From: Prinsepia uniflora
Lineage: Eukaryota > Streptophyta > Magnoliopsida > Rosales > Rosaceae
NCBI GenBank assembly: GCA_032719365.1
Contig: CM064873.1
Coordinates: forward strand, 34,077,742-34,141,741
DNA: 64,000 bases
Reading direction: 5' to 3'
In this document: piece by piece, positions 1 to 11,884 of the stretch
Numbering within the stretch: position 1 is the first letter of the stretch
Layout of the letters: every line of letters starts with the position of its first letter
Program-made: the position numbers and the translations under genes
The notes under the pieces: model-generated
What the model was told of the DNA's origin: nothing
Database searches by the model: none
The model's input: only the letters and a program-made list of their open reading frames with translations

Positions 1-518
1 GTTGCGTGTAGGAGCAATGAGCCTACTACAATTCCCTTCAACCTCTGGCCAGGTCAGCCCATAGTTTTGCACGCAGGACTCGACCCGGGCGACTTGACCT
101 GGCTCTAACTCGTTCATTTCTTACTCTTTTTCCTTCCTTTTTCAACTACTGAGCTCTAATCTACCACTAGGCTGGATCTATGGTCTAAAATCAAGGTAAA
201 ATCAAGTAAAAATCGAGGAACCATACCTTCACATTTCAGCCAACTTTCATCCTTCGACTTGAGCCATTTCTAGTGTCCAAAACCTTTGTTTTCAGCCCCA
301 AATTGATCTCAAGGCCTCTAGAAAAACATTAGGGGTACATGTTAGCAGTTTATCAGGCCTCAAACCAAAGTTCAAATTTATAAACCCAAGGAGACAGTTT
401 CGGGTTTATGGTTTATGGGGGTATTCCATCCCTACAACACGGCTAGGATGCACGTTTCTCCCTCAGGATCTCCTCCTCTCAATCTCCCATTCATTCTTTG
501 TATCTTCCTCCCTCAACT

Positions 519-602
<84 letters not shown>

Positions 603-1011
603 CGTACCCTTCATGGTGTTCGACCCATGCCCACCAAAACCCACAACCATCACACACTCATAACTATATGTAGATGACTAGGTCGGTGGAGGGAAGAAAC
701 TATCAGGTCTTTCTAGAGTTTGACACATGGCAGCATCCAATAGGTAATTGTTGCAAAAAAGACCAAAATGCCCTTGGTGGCAAAATTATCATTTTTCCCT
801 CCACCATTTTGACTCGTAACTCTCTCATCTGACCTCCAATTCAGGCGTGCCACTTGTCTACAGACTCAGGAGTCCGAGACTTTCATAATAGTCTCCTGGA
901 ATCCCTAATAGATGTCCATATCAAAAGGTCAACTATTTGACTTAACAGGGGAAAATCGTCATTTTACCCAATTTTGCCAAATCTATTTTTTTAAAGGTCC
1001 AGGTCGTTACA
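1..1011 (-). mobile_element. LTR (3' LTR of a minus-strand Ty3/gypsy-like element), left part outside window
   Basis: Read on the minus strand, the LTR begins at 1011 with TGTAACGACCTGGACC, and a polypurine tract lies directly upstream (1012-1027), so this is the 3' LTR. It is closely similar over its whole length to 55929-56907 in the same orientation, including the blocks around the (CT)n tract and the right terminus. The window starts inside it, so its 3' end is not seen. There is no coding capacity; the frames across the (CT)n run only read the repeat. Confidence 0.85.
523..599. repeat. (CT)n microsatellite, about 38 units
   Basis: This is an uninterrupted CT dinucleotide run inside the LTR. 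The homologous LTR at about 56479-56495 has only five to six CT units at the same place, so the tract has expanded in this copy or contracted in the other. On the minus strand, the element's sense strand, it is a GA tract. Confidence 0.98.
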
Positions 1012-1046
1012 ACCTACCCCCTTTAAAGAAATTTCATCCTCGAAAT
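1012..1046 (-). other. Polypurine tract and pol-end relic
   Basis: On the minus strand this reads as the GA-rich start ATTTCGAGGATGAAATTT followed by AAAGGGGGTAGG, directly before the LTR start. The same arrangement occurs at 7160-7188, 20490-20525, 32260-32296, 40703-40737 and 51163-51198. It resembles the last codons of a Ty3/gypsy polyprotein followed by the plus-strand primer. Confidence 0.8.
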
Positions 1047-3052
1047 TTTAAACCATTAGTTGGGTCGAAATGAGAATTACCTTGTAACCCTCAACCTACA
1101 ATTCAGTCAATATTGGTGTTTAAACCCAGAAATGAATTGTCGAATGAATATAAGAATCACCCTGAAGCAATCTTCTCTCAAGGTTTGAATATTAACTAAG
1201 ACAAACCAGCTAACCTCGAAAACTGCATGAAAGTCAATGTCCAAGTCATATTCATGCGGTTATCACATCAACAATATCATTTACTAATACCCACACAAGC
1301 CACATATCCAAGCGTCTCACTGTATCACAGTTCTGCACATAGACAATCTAGAAACCAATTCAGCATTACTCAACCATATCTAGAAACCGCCCTAAGTACT
1401 TTTGGACATGTCTACAGTTTCATTACTTCTACCAGGCTTTGGCTCTGCTAGCCGAACATAATTATTTGTTAAGTCAAGCCTGAATTACAATGAACAACAA
1501 TTCAAGGAACAAACCTATATTTCAAAACTTATTTGTTGAGATCTCAATAATTTGATTCATTTAGTTCAACCACATATTCATAACCATGAAAACACAATAA
1601 TAAATCAATTTCCTTAGCCAAGGTGGGGTTTACACTCCTTCAGGTCTATATACATTATATCCAAATTGACTTACTGAAAAACATAATGGAAAGTACTAAA
1701 ATCAAATCAATAAATCACACTTCCAATTTATATAATTCACCTTAGGATATTGTTCAAGTTACGTGCTAACTCTTATCATAATAATAATGACATCATACGA
1801 TAACTTACAAGTAATATCATACCAGCCTTAAGGCTAGGTTGAGACAAGTCCCCATTTAAGTGTCAATTGTCTGCCTGTTAACAATATGCATAGTCTTATG
1901 TCCTAGGCTTGGACCATCTGGGAACATCCTGAACTTGACTATCAAGAGCTTAGAACCTTAATGGCAAATCCAATTTACAACTAGGTCACAAAAATCGCAT
2001 AGTCGAACACTACCCTTGACTCACTTCCCAAGCCAAAAAGTTACCAAATCAAAGTTAAGTACTATCATATTTTCGAAGTATCCTAAAGTATTCACCCTCC
2101 AACTCACATAACTTTAACTTAACACCAATCTTAAACATAATGAAACTTGGGCCTGCAACTAAAGCTGGAGTTCCTCCCAAACTCCCATTCATTATATGGA
2201 ACCTTGACCAATAACTTCACTCCAAAACTTTTTCCAGATTTTCATTTAGGACATCTTCCAAGCTGCAATTTCACGACCCTATATCAATATCCAAATCACT
2301 ACCCCACTACTACTTTCAACATATAACATCGTTTTCATTATTGTTTCCTTAATTCCAATGCTTATAACCAACACTTAAGAATAGAAGCATATAGCTCCTC
2401 CAATTTCCCATTCACTGGTTATCCTTCCCCTTATAATTCTGGTTAGTCACGTAAAATTTTCCTTCCCTCTCTCTTTTACTGGATCTTCTTCTTTGTTTCA
2501 ACACAGGGGTTTCGTTACATCCAAAATTCCTATATCATTATACCTCCCCAAGGGGCTCTGAGGGTTACACCAACTATATCCATTTACCTTATTCTTGCCA
2601 CAATTCTATAAGGTCTTATACTAATAGGACTCCAGATAATATCCTCTTCATGCTTTTCTAAGAACTAGGCAGTCTCGCTAGACTGATCATATACTTTCTT
2701 GACTTTCAACTAAACACATTTAATTTTATAGCTCCATCTAGTTGACCACTCAACCGATCTACTATCCTTAGTCCTCACCTCATTTCATATGAGTACTAAT
2801 AGGATGGAATACCAATTCCACCATTAAATGAATCCCACACCGCCTCATTACTCAGTGGCAGACATAACACTTATGTGGCTTCCACCACAACATTCCTTGC
2901 TTACTGACGTAAGATGATATCTATCCTAACTCCATGACCCGTAGCCTCACGATCCTTTAGCAATAACATTCTGTGAGAATGGTGGTACTCCTCAGTACCC
3001 ATACCCAACACCATATAGAAGTAACATAAAAATTCACTTGTTATCTTACTCA
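1047..3052 (-). mobile_element. Non-coding internal domain of the minus-strand element, first part
   Basis: This AT-rich stretch follows the polypurine tract of the LTR at 1-1011. No gag, protease, RT or integrase motif could be read in any frame; open frames are short and unrelated. It is cut by the family A solo LTR at 3058-11454 and resumes at 11460, since the target duplication AAATA is on both sides. The size and lack of coding suit a LARD-like or heavily decayed internal region. Confidence 0.6.
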
Positions 3053-3837
3053 AAATATGTAACGACCCAGATTTGGGGAAAAGTCAAAACTAGGAAATTT
3101 AAGACGAAAATACGATTTTTCCCTTGGAAAAGTCAAAATGTTGGCTTTTTCTATGGACCTCCTTTGAGAATTCCGGAAAAAAAAAGTTGTGAAGGTCTTA
3201 TGATTTTGAGTTTGTAGATAGGTGGCACGTCGGCCAAGTAACCTCAAGGGCATTTTTGTAATTTAAGTATTAAGAGTAAAATGTTCATTTAGGTAATGAG
3301 GAACAACTGGAATTGGACAAGTGTCCAAATCTGGAAGTTTCTAGCATGCTCTCCCCTCCACCAACTTACCCCTCTACAAATAGACGTGTGGGTGTGTGCT
3401 GTGATGGTTTCAGTGGCCATAGGCCGAGACCATGAAAAAAATGGTGGTCGTGAAAGAGATTGAGGGAATGATACCTTGAAGGGAGAACATTAGTCCTGGT
3501 GGTGTCTCGAGGTTGGAAGACCCCTAGAACCGTCCAACCTAAAACTCCCTCGACAGGTTATTGAATTGGAGTTTCTGTTTGAGCACTGGTTGTTCGATAT
3601 AATTGATCCTGATGCCTTTTGATGGGTTGGGGATCGGTAAGAACTAAAAAAAGGGGTTTGGGAAGCTGAAGTTGGCCTAGAATGGAGAGGGAAGCTTGGC
3701 CGAACAGATGAGGTATGGTTCCTCGATCTTTGATGTTCTTTCTTCATTTTAAGTTCATAGATTCAATCTAGAGTTATAGTAGATGATGTTGGTCAAAACA
3801 TGGATGATTGTGGCTGATCCAATCGAGGAATCAGCGT

Positions 3838-6060
3838 TTAGTGACTTAGCTGGCCAGTAAGTGACACATGTCACTGAAATTAGATGGATTGGTGGCCCTG
3901 ACTGATGTCATGTATGAACAATAACAAATACAACAAAAAACGCACACCCCTTCGTTCAAATTTCATCAAATTGATTGATGGATGAGGCCAAGTATAAAAC
4001 CTGAGACGGTGGGACGAATCCACAAAGAAAAACAAGTGAGAATTAGAGGAGAATTGAGGAAGATAAACCCCTAAACCCGAAGACCCAAACCCGTGGAAGC
4101 TCAAATCTTCCAAAATTCGAAATAAAAGAAATAGGTTGTGATGAACCAAATTGAGATTCAATTGAGTCTTCTGGGATCAATTGGAATGTAACCAGCTCAA
4201 ATTTGAGAAAATTGACACAAGGAAGGCCACGAACAGACATGGCGGAATTGAGAGAAATTTGGGATTAAGTTCAGGTGATTCGAGGTAAAGGATCTTGAAA
4301 TTGGTTTCGAATTCATGTTTATAATGACCTTATGACACTTTTTGGTTGATTAGATTCTTGAATTGAACTGAAATTGGATACAATTAGACTTATAACCAAA
4401 TGGGTATCGACTTGGAAATCGACCATTTTATGATGTTAATTCGTGAAAGTAAGGAGATAGATCTCTAATTAAGTTAGATTAGATGAAAATTGATGAAAGA
4501 AACAAAGGAATTGGGGTTGAATTGATTGAGAATTAACTAGGTTGAATCGCGGGTTACCGGACCCGTTTGCAGGGAATCGGGCAGAAGAGACGACACTGTA
4601 GTAGGTACTGTAGTACGCGCGTGGGTTTCACGCGCAGCCACTCACAGTGCCGTGTGAGGGCACGTGGCCACGATTCTCGAGGTGAGGTCAACATGACTTT
4701 TGTTCTACACAATGTAGCGAACATTTTGGCGTTAGTTTTAAATCAATCAGACAACGTTTCGATATTGTTTCGAGGGTCCGAAAGCTTATGTTATGTTTTT
4801 AATTCATATTTAATTCCCAAAAAATTATGGAAAATTAATAGGATATTAATTGAGTCATTAGTGACCATTAATGATGATTTTCGGTAGGATTCATGATTCC
4901 TGGGAAGTACCGGAAATTACAGAAACGCGTGCAGCTCGAAAAGTGAGCGGTTTGGACGGTGTGTGAGTGGACGTTTGTTTTATAAAATGTTATGCATGCA
5001 TAGTTAAATGTTTTACATGATTTATGGCATGATTTGGTTTGCAATGATGTCATGGTGATTTGGCATGATTATTTGTGATTTAATGATTATTTTAATCGGT
5101 CTTGCAGGCACATTTTACGAGAAATATGCAAATGATATTTTGGGCTAGGCCCGGAGTCAAAAAGTTTTAAAAAGAATATTTTGACTTAGTTGATGAGTCA
5201 AGGATGATTTTTGGATTATTTTAATGTTTTCAAATGAGAATTTACGGATTTACGTATATATGGTCTTTGGTCTTGAGACCCTGTCGGGAATGCTTTTGAC
5301 TTGGTTTGAAGTCAAGGATGTGATTGATATGTGTTTATCGTATGGATTGTGTTTGTGATTGTGGATACTGGTACATGTCTGGATGATGCGAGTGCAGTTC
5401 CTAGACGTGGCTCGGATGTTGCGTGAGTGCAATCCCCGAGTATATGGTACGTCTAGATGGTGCGTGTGCAGTTCCCAAACATGACTGACATGACTCTGAT
5501 GGTGACTGAGTGCAGTTCCCGAGGTTGGCCTACGTGTAGTACGGATGTGACTGTGTGATTGTTTGTGCACTTGTGAGTAGTGCATATTGATTGATTGATT
5601 GATGCACTTGTGAGTAATGCTGTTTGATGTTAATTGTGATTGCGTACTGGGATCGAGTACGGGTTTTGGTCTTTGTGGCCAGGTTATTGTTTTCATATGT
5701 TTGGCTTGAGAGCCGGGATTTGGTGCGTTTCATGTGATTTGGATAGAAAGCCGGTGATTGTTATTCATATGTTTTTCCTTATGCATGCACGGTTTGATAA
5801 ACTATAGGGTAAATGGTCTATTTGAAATGTACTTTCAAATGATATTATTTTTGTCCACTCACACCTTTTCTGTTTTATTGACCCTCCAGGTCGTGGCGCG
5901 ATGATCGAGGCTATTCGAGAGGTGGAGGGATGAATGGGCACAGGTGCAGTTATCTGTTGTTTGGCAAGTGCTAAGGGTAATTTCGGAACTTCAGTTGACG
6001 TGTCAGACGGGAGCAGGACCGGGCACAATTATCAAAGTCTTTCGGGGACGGGTCCTGTCA
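3838..6060 (+). mobile_element. 5' LTR of the family B gag-only element, left end lost
   Basis: Homologous to the 3' LTR at 7189-9715 from about 3838 onward; the first 300 or so bases of the LTR are missing. It ends GGGACGGGTCCTGTCA at 6060, two bases before the primer-binding site. It contains the GCGCGTG/CACGCGC stem (4617-4635), the donor-like GTGAGT at 4963, TGCATGCA motifs at 4993 and 5782, and GTCCACTCAC before a CTCCAG acceptor-like site at 5889. The exact left junction with family A sequence is uncertain by tens of bases. Confidence 0.75.
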
Positions 6061-6063
6061 AAT

Positions 6064-6075
6064 TGGTATCAGAGC
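6064..6075 (+). other. Primer-binding site, initiator-Met tRNA type
   Basis: TGGTATCAGAGC begins two bases after the LTR end. It is complementary to the 3' end of plant initiator-Met tRNA, the usual primer of plant Ty3/gypsy and many Ty1/copia elements. Confidence 0.93.
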
Positions 6076-6094
6076 ATTGGGTTACTGATTTGTC

Positions 6095-7015
6095 ATGCCT
6101 TCGAGACGCGAGACCCGTGCATGGCCTGGTGATGAGTTCGAGGGTCCAGATGTTGAGAGAGCCCAATGTCTGGGAGCCACTAGATTTACTGGCCAGACAG
6201 ACCCAGAAGAGGCCTACGAGTGACTTATTCATTTTGAGAAGATTTTCGAGGTTATGAGATGTCTGCCAGAGGATATGGTCTTATTAGCCACATTTATGTT
6301 GAGTTGTAATGCTTATAGATGGTGGCGTGGGTTACAGATGACTGGTTTAACTGCCCACATTTTGACTTGGGAGGCTTTCCGAGATCGCTTCCTGAATCAG
6401 TTTTACCCTCGATCCTTTCGGAATGCTAAAGCGGTTGAGTTCCTTCAATTGCAGCAGGGGAAGATGTCAGTGGTCGACTATGAGCAGAAATTCTTGAACT
6501 TATCTAGTTTCGCTCCTCCGTATGTGGCAAATGAGGAGGATAAGTGTCAATGATTTGAGCAGGGATTGAGGAATGTGATACAGGGCACTGTGACAGTAGG
6601 CTCGTATTCTACCCAGAGATAATTATCAGATGCTGCTACTCGAGTGGAGGAGAGTTTACCCATTCGAGAGCGAGATAGAAGCTCTGGACGATACTGAGAA
6701 CATCAGAGTACCGGAAGTACGAGTCAAGGAAATGAACCAGAGGATATTCGAGGAGTTATGTCGAGGCCCCTTACCTTAGAACAATCAAGTAGAGTTTCAG
6801 TTTCATTGTCATCACAGCGTACACCAATCACTTGCTTTCATTGTGGAGAGCATGGTCACATTAGGAGAGAATGTCCCTACCGGTCGGATCAAAGTGTGAC
6901 AGACCGTATAGCTGTGCGTCGACACTAAGGACCAATGTCGACTTCTATTGGTGGTACGAGTAGCGCATGAACTGGGCGACCGGGTCGTGGTCGGCCTTCG
7001 GGTTCACGAACGTAG
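6095..7015 (+). pseudogene. gag: Ty3/gypsy gag pseudogene (retrotrans_gag domain plus CCHC zinc knuckle)
   Basis: Gag forms the virus-like particle and binds element RNA. One frame runs from ATG 6095 (peptide start MPSRRETRAW) to TAG 7013-7015, 307 codons, with no frameshift. The retrotrans_gag core is recognisable at codons 30-165 (FTGQTDPEEAYE, LLATFMLSCNAYRWW, FRDRFLNQFYPRSFRNAKA). A CX2CX4HX4C knuckle, CFHCGEHGHIRREC, lies at 6833-6874. In-frame stops fall at codons 43, 153, 176, 201, 278 and 292 before the last one at 307. The final TAG could be the natural stop, since a polypurine tract follows within 180 bases and no pol is present. The frame begins 20 bases after the primer-binding site. 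It cannot encode a functional protein as it stands. Confidence 0.9.
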
Positions 7016-7188
7016 ACCTTGGAAGGCGTAATAGAGTGTTACAAGATCTCGGTGTGGCTGTAGATGTTGTGATTATTGTAATCTGTTGTTACGTTTTTGT
7101 TGTAATGTATGTTATTATAATGTTGTGTGTTTGATTAATAAATAACGTGATCAAATTTCGGGGATGAAATTCCTTAAGTGGGGAAGCT
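7016..7188 (+). other. Internal 3' end with polypurine tract
   Basis: A short non-coding stretch after gag ends with AATTTCGGGGATGAAATTCC and AAGTGGGGAAGCT just before the LTR start at 7189. No protease, RT, RNase H or integrase is present between gag and the polypurine tract, so the whole internal domain is only about 1.13 kb. Confidence 0.85.
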
Positions 7189-9715
7189 TGTGACATCCCA
7201 GAAATTCGAAAAAGGAAAAATTGGAAAAGTTGGATGTAAAATGACAATTTTGCCCTTGGTTATGGGTCCGAAAGTTAAATTTTTGTTCAGGATGCCTTTT
7301 GGACTTTTGGTTATGATCGTTGTGTAGGTCTCGAGACGCTGAATCCGTAGACAAGCGGCATGCGTCAATCGGAAGTTGGATGTGAAAGTTGCGGGTCTGC
7401 GAAGGCTAGGGGCAGTTTGGTAATTTTGAAGGTAAGGGTAAAATGGTAATTTTGGTTGGGCTAGAATTTGATGATGCAGTCACATTGGTGAGTCATTTAT
7501 CTCCTTGAGTGACACCTGTCACTATGTAGATGGGATGAGTGGCATTGATGCCGTCTGCTATTTGGATAGGACAAATTCAAATATCTATGTTTAAATTAGA
7601 ACTAAACCGTGTGTATGTTTCCTTCAAACCAAAAATAGAGAACAAAGGTGTGCTTGATTGATCGTCCCAGCAACCAATTGAGAAAACATGAGAACCTGAG
7701 CGGATTGAGAGGGTGAACTCGTGAGAGAAAAGAAAGGAGAGAGAAGAGAAGAGGAAACTGAAATTACCCAGAAAACTCGAAACCAGATTTTGGGCACTTG
7801 AATTTTGATTTCAAGTGTTGGACAAATTGACATGGAATTAAGCTGAGATTAAGCCTTTTGGGAGCTAAACGACTCAAACCAAATCAAAAGGGAGGGAAAT
7901 TGATCGAGATTTGACTGAGAACGAGCCTTGCGACGTTTCTGAAAATTTGAGGTTTGGTTGGATTAGTTCGAGGTAAGAATCGATGTAATTGATTTTAGAA
8001 TTGTGTTTATAGGACCCCTATGTGGCTTCCTGGTCAATCAGAATTGAAAGCTAAATCGAAAATGATGAGAATTGGATTTGTAGACCGTCGAACACTAAAA
8101 TGGGGATTGATTGGTTTTAGTCGTTAATTCGATAAATTGACTTTACAGAACTAAAATTAAGGTTACAACTATGAGATTAGCCAAATCAATTGAAGAAATT
8201 AATGTGAAATTGGACAAGATTGAACCGGGTTGCTTCGCGGGTTGCAGGATCCGTTTATCAGTCAAACAGATGAGGATGGTAACTGTAGCAATTATTGTAG
8301 CTAGCGCGTGGGCTTCACGCGCAACCACTCACGGCGGCGCGTGAGGGCGCGTGGGCGCAATTCCCAAGGTGAGGTCAACATTAATTTTATTCTATGCAGT
8401 GTAAAGAACATTTTGGGGTTGATTTCGAGTCGATCGAACACCGTTTCAATATTGTTTTGAGGGTCCGAAAACTTATGTCACGTTTTTAATTCGTAATTAA
8501 TTCCCGAAAAATTATGGGAAATTAATATGATATTAATTGAGTTGTTCGTGACCGTTAATGATGATTTTGGATAGGATTCGGGATTCCAGGAAAGTTTCGA
8601 AAATTACGGAAAAGCGTGCAGCTCAGAATTGAGCGATTTGGACGGTGTGTGAGTGGAATTTTTTTATATAAACTGTTACGCATGCATAGTTAAATGTTTT
8701 ACATGATTTAAGGCATGATTTGGTTTGCAATGATGTTATGGTGATTTGACATGATTATTTGTGATTTAATGATTATTTTAATCGGTCTTGCGGGCACGTT
8801 TTACGAGAAATGTGGAAATGATATTTTGGGCTAGGTCCGGAGTCAAAAGGTTTTTAAAAAGGATATTTTGACTTAGTTGATGAGTCAAGAATGATTTCTG
8901 GATTATTTTTAATGTTTTTAAATGAGATTTTACGGATTTATGTATATATGGTCTTTGGGCTTGAGACCCTGTCGGGAATGCTTTTTACTTGGTTTGAAGT
9001 CAAGGATGTGATTGATATGTGTTTATGGTATGAATTGTGTTTGTGATTGTGGATACTGGTACATGTCTGGATGATGCAAGTTCAGTTCCTAGACGTGACT
9101 CGGATGTTGCGTGAGTGCAGTCCCCGAGTATGTGGTACGTCTAGATGGTACATGTGCAGTTCCCAGACATGACTGACATAACTCGAAAGGTGCCTGAGTG
9201 CAATTCCTAAGGTTGGCCTACGCGTAGTGCGGATTGATTGTTTGTGCTCTTGTGAGTAGTGCGGTTTGATGTTGATTGTGATTGCGTATTGCTATTGAGG
9301 ACGGGTTTTGGTCATTCTTTGCGTACTGGTCTTTGTGGCCAGGTGATTATGTTTTCATATGTTTTGGCTTGAGAGCCGGAATTTGATACTTGTTATGAGT
9401 TTTGGCTTGAAAGCCGGTGATTCTTGTGTTTGACCCTATGCATGCATGGTTTCATAAAGTGAAGGGTAAATGGTCTATTTGAAATGTATTTTCAAATGAT
9501 ATTATTTTTTTCCACTCACACCTTTACTGTTTTGATGACCCTCCAGGCCGTGGCACGACGTTCGGGGCTGATCAAGAGGCGGAGGCATGAGCGGAAATCA
9601 GGGCAGTTATCCCTTGTCTGACAGGTGCTGAGGGGTAGTTTTGGGACTTCAGTTGACTTGTCAGATGGGAGCAAGACCGGGCACGGTTATCAAAGTCCAG
9701 TTGGGACGGGTGATG
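7189..9715 (+). mobile_element. 3' LTR of the family B gag-only element
   Basis: Starts TGTGACATCCC right after the polypurine tract and matches the 5' LTR block by block: the GAGTGACAC dyad remnant at about 7514, GCGCGTG/CACGCGC at 8304-8322, the GTGAGT donor-like site at 8649, TGCATGCA at about 8681 and 9440, and the CTCCAG acceptor-like site at 9546. The end near 9712 (GGGACGGGT) lacks the expected CCTGTCA, so the exact terminus is eroded. No target duplication can be tested because the left end of the 5' LTR is missing. Confidence 0.8.
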
Positions 9716-9902
9716 AGAAACGAGGGAGATATGGCAGGATCGGGTTGCCGGGTAGGGTGACCCGAAATCTAGGTAAACGGGCGATGAAGGAGGTGAACAA
9801 TAAATTCTGGGATTTCACTGTAGCTGGCGAGTGACTTCCACGCGCAGCCACTTTGGGCGACGAGTGGGGGCACGTGGGTGGGGAGGGGGGAGGAGAGGGG
9901 GA

Positions 9903-9926
9903 GGGGGGGGGGGGGGGGGGGGGGGG
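9903..9926. repeat. Poly-G run of 24, in a G-rich stretch from about 9876
   Basis: An uninterrupted run of 24 G preceded by further G-runs, inside the right part of the family A solo LTR, next to the CACGCGC motif. It has clear G-quadruplex potential. The glycine-rich frame across it is an artefact. Confidence 0.97.
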
Positions 9927-10769
9927 AGAGGTGTTCTTAAGGTTACGTCAGCATGAAAGTAATTGTATTCGATCATACGAATCTAATGGTATGATTTTTG
10001 AGGCGATCAGACATCGTCTCGGGATAGTTATGATTGTCCGAGTGTTTAGGGTCCGTTTTAATACGTTTAAAAATTCGGAAAAAACACTATGGGATTAATA
10101 GGTGTGTCAATTAGGATGATTGGTGACACTTTTAGGTGGTATTTGACAGGAATTGAGACACTCAGATTTTATGGGGTTGTATACAGATTTGGTGGTATTA
10201 GATTTATTGGGTTGTATACAGAATTTATGGATTTTAAAGATTTTAAAGAAATCACAACTACACACGTTTTACGAGGAAATTAGGTTTATTGAGTTCTGGA
10301 CTATTGTTGAGTTTTGAAAAATGGGTACTTGCTATGCTATATTTATCTAATTTTGATGACGATTGATGATTAAGGATTTGACACGATTTTACAGATTATT
10401 AACGATTCATTTTACAAGGTTTTTAACGTATTTTGTGAATCAGGCTTAGGCCCGGGTTTTACCATGTGATTCGGATTTCTGAATTTGGTGTTGGATTATG
10501 ATTTGATCAAGAATGTCTTATGCGGGTTATAAAGTATGTTTTCTCGATATTGATGATTGTTGGACAATTTTATAGTAAGTGTTTAAGATACGTGTTTCTA
10601 GGAGCTCGTATATATGATATATTAGATATTTTGGTCTCTGAACTTGATTTCAGAATTGATGTGGGTTACGAGATTTTTTGCCCTTGGTAATTGAGACGAG
10701 ATTCTGGATATACATATATGTGATATGATTGTGTTGCGAATGACCCTCATCGGGATGCCATCTTGGCTG

Positions 10770-10960
10770 GCTAGTCTTGAATGTCGAGGTAAAACTCCTT
10801 TCCCCGAGACCGTTATTATGATAAGTAGTCTCAGACGTCGAGGTAAAGTTCATTTTCCTAAGACTAGGGATGACTTGCAGACGTCGATATGAAGCTCTTT
10901 TTCCAAGGTCGGTTTCCACTTGGATGTCGAGGTAAAAGCTCTTTTCCTTGAGTGCCCAGT
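10770..10960 (+). repeat. Four imperfect tandem units around GTCGAGGTAAAG
   Basis: Four units of about 45-55 bp in the family A LTR each contain a form of GACGTCGAGGTAAAGCTC followed by a run TTTTCC and GAGAC. The same array occurs in reverse orientation at about 12400-12540 and, degraded, at 15020-15250. Confidence 0.7.
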
Positions 10961-11459
10961 CTACTGGTAGCGCAGATGCGATATTATATGATGTGATGAT
11001 ATAGCTTGTCGTCCTTGAGGATGGGTTGATTGTGAGGTTATGGTTATGGTACTTGAGTATGGTTTTTATGACTACTTTGATTTGCGATGTCACTGGGCTT
11101 TACTACTATTGCACGTATTTCTAGGTTATGTCTTTTACTGTTGTTACTGGGAATTTTATAATTTTCCATATGCATGCATAACATTTATGAAACGGAGGGT
11201 AAATAGTTTGCTTCACATAGTATGTTTTAAAAAATTTATTTTTTCCACGTACACAGTTTTCATGTCTTTGAAACCCTATAGGGCCGCTACACGAGAATTG
11301 AGGCAACTTACGAACTGGAGGCAAGAACTCACAGATGTACAAGTATCCCTTGTGTGACAAGGTTCGAGGGCACACTTGGTGCCTAGTCTACCTATCGAAT
11401 GGAAGCAGGGCCCAAATTTGGTATATTAGGTGTTTTCTGGGTTGGGTCCTATCAAAATA

Positions 11460-11884
11460 TTACACTCTTTTTACCCTTCCTAAAACCAACACCAGATAGC
11501 ATATTCACAAATCCAAACCAGTTTCTCCCAAACTTGGCATCTTGACTTAAATCTATTTTGGTTCGTGAAGACTTTCAACCTTTATGTCTTTAACTACTAT
11601 ATTCCAAGCACTACAATCTAAATAACGGGATTTTGCAGTCACTTCCATAACACTCCTCGTATATCTAAATATACGGAATTTACGATCAATAATCATACAG
11701 TAAGATATAGAAAAACAACCAATCAAGTCTTCCTACACAAGTCATTGTCTAATAACCATTATACTTGCTTAAGAAATCCTATGATCCTCAATTTCCAAAT
11801 CTAAGCATTGACCTCGTGGCCACCTTTAGGAACCATCTTACACTCTAGTCAACTAGTGCAAGTAACTATGTAGGGGGTCTTACA
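11460..11884 (-). mobile_element. Non-coding internal domain, resumed after the solo LTR
   Basis: This continues the AT-rich internal sequence broken at 3057; the target duplication AAATA is at 11455-11459. No coding relic can be seen. A possible minus-strand LTR-start motif (GGGGTCTTACA on the plus strand, ending 11884) marks where the next block may begin, but this is weak. Confidence 0.4.

Larger units (their letters stand above)
3058..11454 (+). mobile_element. Family A solo LTR, interrupted by a gag-only element
   Basis: The LTR starts TGTAACGACCC at 3058 and ends GGGTCCTATCA at 11454. It is flanked by the 5-bp duplication AAATA (3053-3057 and 11455-11459), with no primer-binding site or polypurine tract next to it, so it is a solo LTR. 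Its own sequence is 3058 to about 3830 and about 9716-11454 (about 2.5 kb); the rest is the nested family B element. The left part aligns with the family A LTR at 15258 and the right part with the copies at 16370-17100 and 54447-54917. A TATA-like CTCTACAAATAG lies at 3372-3383. Confidence 0.85.

Noticed and set aside
415..663. Frames reading serine-leucine or arginine-glutamate repeats
   Set aside because: They are translations of the (CT)n/(GA)n microsatellite.
6064..6075. A tRNA gene fragment
   Set aside because: The match is limited to the 12 bases of primer complementarity next to LTR ends.
9853..10098. Glycine-rich frame
   Set aside because: Produced by the poly-G run inside an LTR.
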